A stretch of DNA of 64,000 nt from MPNO01 sp965205995 (lineage in GTDB: Bacteria > Pseudomonadota > Alphaproteobacteria > MPNO01): assembly GCA_965205995.1 (NCBI GenBank), contig OZ242200.1, forward strand, positions 4,216,001-4,280,000. The letters run 5' to 3'. Below are positions 11,142 through 18,430 of this stretch, piece by piece. Within the stretch, counting starts at the first letter, position 1. Every line of letters starts with the position of its first letter. The notes below the pieces were generated by a model. That model was not told where the DNA came from, made no database searches, and saw nothing but the letters and a program-made list of their open reading frames with translations. Both the position numbers and the translations under genes were made by a program.

Positions 11142-11560
11142 TCGCCGATCTCCGCAAGCCGTCCGCGGACGCCCCCGAGCCCGGCCTCGCCGCGATCGAC
11201 GACATGAAGGGCGGCCTCGGCGACATCGAGCGCACCGCCCGGCTCCTGCAACTGACGCAAGGCGGGGACCCGGAGAGTCCCGCCGCGACGGTCTTCGAGA
11301 AAGCCGGCGCGGCCGGAACGATCCCTGAGGGCGCCGCCGAACGTCTGGCCGACGCCGCCCGGCTATGGCGCAACCTGCGGGGTGCGCTCGGCCTCGCGGC
11401 CGAAGAAGGCGCGGCGGTGGAGACCCGCACAAAGGTGGGCGCGTTCCTCGCACGCTCTTGCGGCTCGGACGATTCAGATGCGCTCACCGCCGCGATCCGC
11501 GAAGCGGCCACCCGCGCCGCCGCGGACATCGAGGCGCTGGAGGGGATCGGCGGGAACTAG
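11126..11560 (+). pseudogene. C-terminal GlnE-like segment in the -1 frame after the AlkB fusion
   Basis: About 144 codons in frame 2, overlapping the stop of the frame-3 fusion at 11139-11141. DALIADLRKPSADAPEPG is followed by IDDMKGGLGDIERTARLLQL, which matches GlnE's conserved KxxxGGLVDIEFIAQYLQL, then by an alpha-helical tail. It is the natural end of the GlnE-like region above and starts exactly where the other frame stops, so a single missing base at about 11115-11140 would join them into a protein of about 790 aa. I see no slippery heptamer. It could be a real indel, an assembly error or a separate coupled ORF. Confidence 0.7.
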
Positions 11561-11620
11561 GAGGAGAGCGTCTTTCCGTCGCGTTTCTTCCGTCCGTAAC
11601 CCGCGCGACGCGCTCTCAGA

Positions 11621-11629
11621 TGCTACAAT
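11621..11629 (+). promoter_or_regulatory. Candidate extended -10 promoter for the selenoprotein-led operon
   Basis: TGC TACAAT matches the extended -10 element (TGn followed by TATAAT with one mismatch). No convincing -35 is seen 17 bases upstream. It lies 30 bases before the ATG at 11659. Confidence 0.35.
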
Positions 11630-11658
11630 GCCCCTCCCGAACCCTAGGGAGACCCCCG

Positions 11659-12291
11659 ATGAGCGAGCCGATCACCCTTGAGGTGTTCACCGACTACGTC
11701 TGACCCTGGTGCTATCTCAGTACCGTGCGTATCGAGAAGCTCAGGCGGAAATTCGACATCGACGTGACGTGGGTGCATTTCCCGCTGCATCCCGAAACCC
11801 CGGACGAGGGGATGACGCTCGAATCCCTGTTCGCGGGGCGGGATTACGATATCGAAGCGTCCTACCAGAAGATGAAGGGGCTGATGGACGGCGAGGGGCT
11901 CGACTACGCCCCACGCACCCACACCTATAACAGCCGCCGCGCGCAGGAGCTCGGCGCCTGGGCGGACACGGTCGAGGGCGGCGAGGCGCTGCACGAGGCG
12001 TTCTACCGGGCCTATTTCGTCGACGGCAAGAATATCGGCGACGCCGATACCCTGCTCGGCATCGTCGCCGACGCCGGCTTGCCGGTCGAAGAGGCGCGGG
12101 ACGTGCTGCGCGAGCGGCGGTTCCGGGACGCGGTCGACGGGGACTGGGAGCGCTCGCGCAAGCTCGGCGTCAGTGGGGTTCCCACCTTCGCCGCCGGCGG
12201 GTACGGCGTCGTCGGCGCACAGCCATACGAGACGCTGGAAAAATTCCTCACCGAGATCGGCGCCGGAGTGCGCGCGGGGAACGACGGATGA
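11659..12291 (+). CDS. DsbA/FrnE-family thiol oxidoreductase selenoprotein with UGA-P-W-C active site
   Basis: 210 aa from ATG 11659 (AGGGAGA eight bases upstream) if TGA at 11701-11703 is decoded. The first 14 codons, MSEPITLEVFTDYV, are the thioredoxin-fold first strand of the FrnE branch of the DsbA superfamily. Homologues continue with CPWCY; here it reads U15-P-W-C18-Y. The remaining frame runs without interruption to the family C-terminal GVPTFAAGGYGVVGAQPYE. Initiating after the TGA (GTG 11725) would remove the first strand and the active site, which argues for readthrough. Such proteins catalyse dithiol/disulfide or glutathione-linked redox chemistry; there is no signal peptide, so it is cytosolic. 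It overlaps the next gene by ATGA and is the first gene of a catabolic operon. Confidence 0.9.
11716..11736 (+). promoter_or_regulatory. Candidate bacterial SECIS hairpin of the DsbA/FrnE-like gene
   Basis: CTCAGTAC, loop CGTGC, GTATCGAG: an eight-position stem with one A-C mismatch and one G-U pair. The loop starts 20 bases after the UGA and is the same five bases as in the AhpD-like gene. It lies within coding sequence, as bacterial SECIS elements do. A competing hairpin (GGTGCT/AGTACC) is nearer the UGA but has no G in its loop. Confidence 0.6.
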
Positions 12292-13115
12292 CCGACGCCG
12301 ATACCGAGTTCGGCAATATCGACTACACCCGGATCGACGTCGACAAGACGGCGAGCTATGCGAGCCTCGAAGGCCGGGTGGTCATCATCACCGGCGGCGG
12401 GCAGGGGATCGGGCGCGGCTACGCGCATTACTTCGCCGCCCAGGGCGCGATCCCGGTGATCGCCGAGCTCGACGGCGAAAACGCCAGCCGCGTGGCCGCC
12501 GAAATCGAGGCGGACCACGGCCCGGCGCTGGCGCTGCAAACCGACGTCGGCGACGAGGATTCGGTCGCGGCGATGGCGGCGAGGACGCTCGATGCGTTCG
12601 GGCGGATCGACATCCTGATCAACAACGCCGCCGTGTTCTCGCGCATCACCATGGCGCCGTTCTGGGAGCTCCCGGTCGAGGAGTGGAAGGCGGCGATGCA
12701 TGTCAACATCACCGGTTCCATGCTGTGCGCCCGCGCGGTGGTGCCGGCGATGATGGGGGCGGGCTGGGGGCGCATCGTCAACATCTCGTCCGGCACCCAC
12801 AAGAGGGGGCTACCCAACTATCTCCACTACATCACGTCGAAATCGGCGATGGTCGGGATGTCGCGGTCGATGGCGCGCGAGCTCGGCGGCTGGGGCATCA
12901 CCGTCAACACCTTCTGGCCCGGGGTGATGCAGACCGAGATCGACCGCCCGTCGGTGCCCCGGCACATGTTCAAGAGCATGCACCAGGCGCAGGCGCTGCC
13001 GCGCCAGGGGACGATCCACGACCTCGCCAAGGCGATGCTGTTCATCTGCTCCGACGAGGCGAGTTATATCAGCGGTCAGAATCTCGTCGTCGATGGCGGG
13101 TCGACCTTCATCTGA
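12288..13115 (+). CDS. Short-chain dehydrogenase/reductase
   Basis: 275 aa, a classical NAD(P)-dependent SDR. The cofactor motif GGGQGIGRGYA is near residue 35, NNAA near 110, the catalytic Ser in NISSGTHK near 165, and the Tyr-x-x-x-Lys pair in YITSKSAMVG near 180. The short N-terminal extension before the first strand is slightly longer than usual. The start overlaps the selenoprotein stop (ATGA) and the 3' end overlaps the next gene by 23 bases, so the three genes are likely translationally coupled. The substrate is unknown; its place before the ligase and ring-oxygenase genes suggests an alcohol or dihydrodiol intermediate of that pathway. Confidence 0.9.
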   Translation: MTDADTEFGNIDYTRIDVDKTASYASLEGRVVIITGGGQGIGRGYAHYFAAQGAIPVIAELDGENASRVAAEIEADHGPALALQTDVGDEDSVAAMAARTLDAFGRIDILINNAAVFSRITMAPFWELPVEEWKAAMHVNITGSMLCARAVVPAMMGAGWGRIVNISSGTHKRGLPNYLHYITSKSAMVGMSRSMARELGGWGITVNTFWPGVMQTEIDRPSVPRHMFKSMHQAQALPRQGTIHDLAKAMLFICSDEASYISGQNLVVDGGSTFI

Positions 13116-14598
13116 ACACGGCTTCATCGCCCGCAACGGGTTGTGGGGCGACGACCGGATCGAAGCCGCATCGGAGGTGCTGCGCCGGGTCGAGGCCGAC
13201 GGAATCCGCCTGATCCGCCTCGCCTGGGTCGACACCCACGGCGCCGTCCGGGCCAAGGAAGTCACCCTGCCGGCGCTCCGCAGCGCGCTGGTCGACGGCT
13301 ACAACATCAACGTCGCCACCGCGACCCTCGATGCATCGGGCGGGCGGGTCTTCGCCTCGTTCACCCGCGGCGGCGGGATGGGGCTCGACGAGATGACGGG
13401 CTCGCCCAATTTGGTGCTGGTCCCCGACCCCACCAGCTTCCGCGCGCTTCCATGGGCGCCCGGGGTGGGCTGGATGCTGGGCGATCCGTATTTCGGCGAC
13501 GGCACGCCGTTCCATTTCGCCACGAGGCGGATCCTGGAACTCCAGCGCGCGCGGCTCGAAGCCCGCGGCTGGCGCATGCTGGTCGGTCTCGAGGTCGAAT
13601 GGTATCTGCGGCGGATCGACGACGACCGCCTGTCCGACGCCGAAATCGCCCATCAGGGACGGCGCGGCCGCCCGCTCGCGACCAGCGCCGTCGAGCCCGG
13701 CTTCTCCTACCATTCCGAGACCAATCTCGACCTCATGCAGCCGGTCTTCGATGCCCTGTTCGAGGCCTTCGAAGGGCTCGGGCTCAAGCTGCGCTCGCTC
13801 GAAAACGAGTTCGGCCCGGGACAGGTCGAATGCACGTTCGAGGCCGACGATTCGGGGCGCGCAGCGGACGACATGGTCCTGTTCCGCACCGCCACAAGGC
13901 AGGTCTGCCGCCGCCTCGGCTATGCCGCCACGTTCATGTGCCGCCCCGCCTTCGAGGGACATTTCGCGAGCGGCTGGCATCTCCACCAGTCATTCGCCGA
14001 TTTAGGCACGGGGGAGAATTTGTTCGTGCCGGCGGACGACGACAATGCGCTGTCGCCCCTGGGGCAGTCGGCGCTCGCCGGGCTGATCGAGCACGCCGCT
14101 GGCGCGAGCGCTTTCGCCGCGCCGACGGTGAACGGCTATCGCCGCTTCCGCGCCAACTCGCTCGCCCCGGACCGGGCCGGCTGGGGGATCGACCAGCGGG
14201 GCGCGATGATCCGCGTGCTCGGCGGCGCCGGCGATCCCGCGACCAGGCTGGAGAACCGCGCCGGCGAGCCCGCAGCCAACCCCTATCTCTATATCGCGTC
14301 GCAGATCGCGGCCGGGCTCGACGGCATCGACCGCGGCCTCGCGGCGCCGGCGGAGGATCACGATCCCTATAATGCCGAACGGGCGATGCTGCCGGCCGAT
14401 CTGGACGCCGCGCTCGAGGCGCTCGACGCATCGACGCTGTTCCGCCGCGATTTCGGCGACCTCTTCGTCGAGTACTTCATCAGCCTCAAGCGCGCCGAGC
14501 TCGACCGGTTCCGGCAATACGGAATCGAGCAGGGCGGGCACCGCGAGATCAATCAGGTGACCGAATGGGAACAAAACGAGTATTTTGATTTCTTCTGA
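13093..14598 (+). CDS. Glutamine-synthetase-family ligase (GlnT/PuuA/gamma-glutamylamide synthetase type)
   Basis: 501 aa with ATG at 13093 inside the end of the SDR gene. The glutamine synthetase catalytic domain is evident: LEVEWYL (metal-binding Glu), ENEFGPGQVECTFE (about 236-249), SGWHLHQSF (ammonia/ATP-site His), NGYRRFRANSLAP and the late glutamate segment RLENRAGEPAANPYLY. The N-terminal domain is diverged from true GlnA, as in ligases that join glutamate to amines. Sitting just before ring-hydroxylating oxygenase alpha and beta genes, it resembles the layout of aniline-degradation loci, where a GS-like enzyme makes gamma-glutamylanilide. Here that is an inference only. Confidence 0.88.
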   Translation: MAGRPSSEHGFIARNGLWGDDRIEAASEVLRRVEADGIRLIRLAWVDTHGAVRAKEVTLPALRSALVDGYNINVATATLDASGGRVFASFTRGGGMGLDEMTGSPNLVLVPDPTSFRALPWAPGVGWMLGDPYFGDGTPFHFATRRILELQRARLEARGWRMLVGLEVEWYLRRIDDDRLSDAEIAHQGRRGRPLATSAVEPGFSYHSETNLDLMQPVFDALFEAFEGLGLKLRSLENEFGPGQVECTFEADDSGRAADDMVLFRTATRQVCRRLGYAATFMCRPAFEGHFASGWHLHQSFADLGTGENLFVPADDDNALSPLGQSALAGLIEHAAGASAFAAPTVNGYRRFRANSLAPDRAGWGIDQRGAMIRVLGGAGDPATRLENRAGEPAANPYLYIASQIAAGLDGIDRGLAAPAEDHDPYNAERAMLPADLDAALEALDASTLFRRDFGDLFVEYFISLKRAELDRFRQYGIEQGGHREINQVTEWEQNEYFDFF

Positions 14599-14625
14599 AC
14601 GCGCTGCGGCGGGGGAGCGAAGGCG

Positions 14626-15993
14626 ATGACCGAGCTGCGAGCGATCGATCGTGCGGCGTCCGGGCCGGCCTATGACTATGACGAGCTGGTGTTCGAGGAC
14701 CGCGTCCACCGGCTCCTCTACACCGATCCCCGGATCTTCGACGAGGAGATGACCAAGATCTTCGGCGCGGTCTGGGTCTATCTCGGCCATGAGAGCCAGA
14801 TCCCGGAGCCCAACGATTTCGTCACCGCCCGGCTGGGGCGCCGTCCGATCATCCTGGTGCGCGATTCCGGAGGCGTGCTGCGGGCGCTCTACAACCGCTG
14901 CACCCATCGCGGCTCGACCGTCTGCCGCGAGGCGCGCGGCTCGGCGAAGTCGTTCCAGTGCGGCTATCACGGCTGGACCTTCCTCAACAGCGGCAAGCTC
15001 AACGGCGTGCCCTGGCCCGACGGCTATGCGGACAATTTCGACGACGAGAAATTCAACCTCGCCCAGGTCCCCAGGGTCGAGAGCTATCGCGGCTTCGTCT
15101 TCGGCACGCTCAACCTCGATGCGCCGCCGCTCGCCGAGTATCTCGGCGGCGTCGCCGGCCCGCTCGACGAATGGCTCGACCGGCACCCCGGCGGCAAGGT
15201 GGTGCTGTGCGAGGCCAACAGGCTCAAGTTCAAGGGCAACTGGAAGCTGCTCTACGACAACTCGGCCGACGGCTACCACGTGGTGTTCTCGCACCGCTCG
15301 CTGCTGGCGATGGAGAACCGGCTCGACGCGGACGGCGACAAGGGGATGGCGTTCTACCGCACCAGCCCCGACAACGCGCCGATGTATGTCCGCTATTTCG
15401 GCAACGGGCACCATTTCAAGGACAAGCGCCCCAATGTCGAGGACCGGCCCGGCGCGCTGTGGGCGATCGAGGGACCGCATCCCGGGATGGAGCATTTCGA
15501 GGCCTCGCTCCGCCAGCGCCTCGGCGACAAGGCCGACCGCGCGCTCGATCTCGCCTCGTCCGAGCCGGTGAACATCAACGTCTTCCCCAACCTCCACATC
15601 CTCGGCAACCATATCCAGGTATCGACCCCGGTCGCCGTCGACGAGACCGACACCACCTGGTACGGCACCGCCGTGGTCGACGATGACGGGGTTCTCGAAG
15701 GCACGGTCGATGCCATCAACGCGCTGCGCATGCGGACCCAGGAATCCTTTCCCAATTTCGGCGAGATCGACGATCTCGCCAATTTCGAGCAGATCCAGGT
15801 CGGCTTCCAGGCCGAGGAGGACGAATGGGTCTACATGCATCGCGGGCTCGGCATCCCCGGCCGCTTCGAGATCGACGACGACGGCGTGATCACCGGCCCG
15901 CCGACGGACGAGGTGTTCATGCGCGAGCACATGAAGGCGTGGAAGCGCCTGATGATGGCCGCCCCCCGCATCGCGATCACCCGGGCGGTGTGA
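14626..15993 (+). CDS. Rieske ring-hydroxylating oxygenase, alpha subunit
   Basis: 455 aa, ATG 14626 with GGGGGAGCGAAGG upstream. The Rieske [2Fe-2S] motif is C-T-H (about residue 90) and C-G-Y-H (about 109) in NRCTHRGSTVCREARG and FQCGYHGWTF. The mononuclear iron ligands are expected in DNSADGYHVVFSH (about 211-223) and a downstream acidic residue. With the adjacent beta subunit it would form an alpha-beta oxygenase adding O2 to an aromatic ring, fed by an electron-transfer chain not encoded nearby. It lies 27 bases after the ligase gene and 10 bases before the beta subunit. Confidence 0.94.
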   Translation: MTELRAIDRAASGPAYDYDELVFEDRVHRLLYTDPRIFDEEMTKIFGAVWVYLGHESQIPEPNDFVTARLGRRPIILVRDSGGVLRALYNRCTHRGSTVCREARGSAKSFQCGYHGWTFLNSGKLNGVPWPDGYADNFDDEKFNLAQVPRVESYRGFVFGTLNLDAPPLAEYLGGVAGPLDEWLDRHPGGKVVLCEANRLKFKGNWKLLYDNSADGYHVVFSHRSLLAMENRLDADGDKGMAFYRTSPDNAPMYVRYFGNGHHFKDKRPNVEDRPGALWAIEGPHPGMEHFEASLRQRLGDKADRALDLASSEPVNINVFPNLHILGNHIQVSTPVAVDETDTTWYGTAVVDDDGVLEGTVDAINALRMRTQESFPNFGEIDDLANFEQIQVGFQAEEDEWVYMHRGLGIPGRFEIDDDGVITGPPTDEVFMREHMKAWKRLMMAAPRIAITRAV

Positions 15994-16003
15994 GCGCCCG
16001 CAG

Positions 16004-16585
16004 ATGAGCGCGCCCGATCCGTCGACCAGCTCCTACTATGTCAGCGACGATTTCTATGCCGCTCTGGTCGAGGATTTTTCCGGCTGGCAGACCGCCGAGC
16101 GCGCGATCTCGGACGCTGCGCTGCGCGAGTCCTGCGCGCGCTTCCTGGCCGAGGAGGCGCGGCTCCTGGATCAGGACCGGCTCGACGAGTGGCTCGCCTT
16201 GTTCGCGCCGGAATGCGTCTACTGGGTGCCGGGGACGCGTGACGGCGATCCCCGCCGCGAGATCGCCATCGCCTTCGACGACCGCCGCCGGCTGGAGGAC
16301 CGTATCTTCCGCCTCGGCACCGGCGAAGCCTGGTCGCAGCGGCCGGCATCGCGGACGACGCGCATGGTCTCCAATATCGAGCTGTTCTCGACCGCGGACC
16401 CCGGCATCGTGATGACGCGGTCCAACTTCCTCACCGTCGAGTTCCGCGCCGGCGACACCCGGATCTGGGCCGGCTGGGCGGGGCACCGCCTGCGCGACAT
16501 GACCACCGATTGGCGGATCCTGGTCAAGCAGGTCAATCTGATCGACTACGACCAGAATCTCAGAAACCCGTCGATCGTCCTCTGA
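16004..16585 (+). CDS. Ring-hydroxylating oxygenase, beta subunit
   Basis: 193 aa, NTF2/SnoaL-like fold typical of non-catalytic beta subunits. The sequence shows the family pattern FLAEEARLLDQDRLDEWLAL followed by CVYWVPG and IAFDDRRRLEDRIFRL, then the strand ending in WRILVKQVNLIDYD. It stabilises the alpha trimer and may affect substrate choice. It begins ten bases after the alpha gene, so the two are one transcription unit. The convergent FAD monooxygenase ends three bases beyond its stop. Confidence 0.92.
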   Translation: MSAPDPSTSSYYVSDDFYAALVEDFSGWQTAERAISDAALRESCARFLAEEARLLDQDRLDEWLALFAPECVYWVPGTRDGDPRREIAIAFDDRRRLEDRIFRLGTGEAWSQRPASRTTRMVSNIELFSTADPGIVMTRSNFLTVEFRAGDTRIWAGWAGHRLRDMTTDWRILVKQVNLIDYDQNLRNPSIVL

Positions 16586-16588
16586 GGC

Positions 16589-17746
16589 TCAGCCTTCGGC
16601 CATGTGGGCGCAGCCGGTCGGCACGACATGCGCCGCGCGCAGATACTGCCTGCCGATCCACGGGATGCCCTGTTCGGCGGCGATCGACACCCGCTTGAGC
16701 GGGCGCGGCAGAAAGATCGTGTTGCCGTAGATCCGCGTCCAGCGCTGGGTGTGCTCGACAAGCGGGCGCTCGCGCCGCTCCCAGGCGCGGAAGGCGGTCT
16801 CGAGGTCCGGTGCTTCGTCGAGCGCGACCGCGAGGCCCATCGCGTTCATCATCGCGTGCCCCGCGCCCTGGGCGAGATAAGGCGGCATGGCGTGGGCGGC
16901 ATCGCCCAGCACCGCGACCCGGCCCTTCCACCAGCGCTTGAGGCGGATTGTCTGGAACTGCGCCCAGCGCGCCTCCCGCCAGTCGGCATCGGCGGCGACG
17001 CGGGCGAGAATCCCGCCGAGGGAGGGAAACGATCCCGACCAGATTTGCGGATCGATCGGCGTCGCCTTGCCGGCCTCGTCATCGACCAGGGAGCCGAGAA
17101 GAACGTAGTACTCGGTGTCGTTGACCGGGCAGAAGAGCACCCGGCGGTTGTCCGACCAGGCTTCGATCATCACCGTGCCCGAGACCGCGTCCTCGGCGAT
17201 TTCATCCGCCGTGCGCGGGATGGTGACCCGCACCCCGCCGTCGCGCTGCCAGATGCGGTGCTTGAGCAGGCCGAGCGGCGGCCGCAGCGCCGAGCCCGCC
17301 CCGTCGGCGAGCACGATCAGATCGGCCTCCACCCGGCCGCCGCCCTCGATGGCGAGGGTTCCGTCGGGAGAGACCGCCGTGACCTGGGAGCCGAGCCCGA
17401 TCTCCGCCCCCGCCTCGGCGGCGCGGCGGGCGAGAAGGCGGACGATATGGCGCCGATCGATGCGGTAGGGGCTGCGCTCGGTCTTGCGGCTCAGAACGAC
17501 ATTACCGGCCCCGTCGAGCGAGTCGCGCCGGTCGATCAGCGCGCCGCCCGCGATCACCTCCTCGGCGATTCCGAGCGTTGCGAAGATCAGATTCATGTTG
17601 GGCTGAACCGCTATGCCATAGCCTTCGGCGTCGATCGCGCCCCGGCGTTCGTGCAGCCGCACCGACCAGCCGCGCCCGGCGAGCGCCGCCGCCGCGACGA
17701 GCCCGCCGAACCCGCCGCCGACGATCTCCGCGTGACCCGGCCGCAA
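16589..17746 (-). CDS. FAD-dependent aromatic monooxygenase (salicylate-hydroxylase type)
   Basis: 385 aa. No ATG fits the N-terminus; a TTG at 17746 with GGAGAGAGG upstream gives a complete GxGxxG start (EIVGGGFGGLVAAAALAGRG). The second FAD motif, GRVAVLGDAAHAMPPYLAQG (about 275-294), is the class A flavoprotein hydroxylase GD motif. A DG-type segment (VLADGAGSALR) sits near 145. It would hydroxylate a phenolic or N-heteroaromatic compound using NAD(P)H and O2. It is followed on the same strand, upstream, by the cupin gene 79 bases away, and faces the ring-hydroxylating oxygenase operon. The exact substrate is unknown. Confidence 0.9.
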   Translation of the reverse strand: MRPGHAEIVGGGFGGLVAAAALAGRGWSVRLHERRGAIDAEGYGIAVQPNMNLIFATLGIAEEVIAGGALIDRRDSLDGAGNVVLSRKTERSPYRIDRRHIVRLLARRAAEAGAEIGLGSQVTAVSPDGTLAIEGGGRVEADLIVLADGAGSALRPPLGLLKHRIWQRDGGVRVTIPRTADEIAEDAVSGTVMIEAWSDNRRVLFCPVNDTEYYVLLGSLVDDEAGKATPIDPQIWSGSFPSLGGILARVAADADWREARWAQFQTIRLKRWWKGRVAVLGDAAHAMPPYLAQGAGHAMMNAMGLAVALDEAPDLETAFRAWERRERPLVEHTQRWTRIYGNTIFLPRPLKRVSIAAEQGIPWIGRQYLRAAHVVPTGCAHMAEG

Positions 17747-17825
17747 GCCGCCCGCCTCTCTCCGAACCCCGAAATCGGGCCGCGCGGGACGGGGTGGCTA
17801 GCGCCCAGCCCCGACCGGCGAAGAC

Positions 17826-18356
17826 CTAGGCGTCAGCCGCCTCGATGACATTGCCCTCGGCGTCCAGGCTGAGCCCGGTCTCCGCCGCCTCGTCGAGCAC
17901 GCGCTGGGCCCAGGCGACCCGCCCGGCGTCTGTCCCGCCGAGGATCGCCATGAGATAGCCGTGCCCGTCGCCGACATTCCTGAAGCCGCGCATGACCTCG
18001 GTCGGCACCGAAACCACGTCCCACGGCTCCAATATGACCTCGTTCTCGCCGTCATCGCCCCAGAACACCGACCAGCGGCCCGACATCGAGATGAACACCT
18101 CGACCGTGGTGTGCGAATGGAGCGCCGCGCCCTTGCCGGGCTCGGCCCCGACATAGGTGATGTTGAAGCTGTCGACCGCCGTGATCGCCGGCGTGAGCGA
18201 GGCATCTTCGGTCACGCCGCCGCCGATCACGTTGAAGATGTCGCGTTCGTGGCCCGGGATCTTGGTGTCAAGGAAAGCCATCTTGCTGGGCCGGAGCCCG
18301 CTGAACTTCGCCGTCCGGTCGAGCATCTCCTCCATCGAGACCATGCGTGTCGCCAT
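17826..18356 (-). CDS. Cupin-domain protein
   Basis: 176 aa from ATG 18356, supported by AGGGAGG five bases upstream; longer starts give an unrelated basic N-terminus. A single cupin barrel is visible: HSHTTVEVFISMSGRWSVFW (motif 1 with two His and a Glu) and then VPTEVMRGFRNVG in motif 2, where the usual His appears replaced. Metal binding is therefore possible but the ligand set looks incomplete. It lies upstream of the FAD monooxygenase on the same strand and may bind or process an intermediate of that pathway. No specific function can be given. Confidence 0.82.
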   Translation of the reverse strand: MATRMVSMEEMLDRTAKFSGLRPSKMAFLDTKIPGHERDIFNVIGGGVTEDASLTPAITAVDSFNITYVGAEPGKGAALHSHTTVEVFISMSGRWSVFWGDDGENEVILEPWDVVSVPTEVMRGFRNVGDGHGYLMAILGGTDAGRVAWAQRVLDEAAETGLSLDAEGNVIEAADA

Positions 18357-18430
18357 CTCATCCTCCCTGCGCAATCCGGTTGCCGTAACACTGCGCCGAA
18401 ACGGACCGAATGCCAAGCGGCGAAGGGGGC

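Noticed and set aside
11704..11720. Hairpin GGTGCT/AGTACC as the SECIS of the FrnE-like gene
   Set aside because: Its loop begins about 10 bases after the UGA, too close, and lacks G; the CGTGC-loop hairpin fits better.
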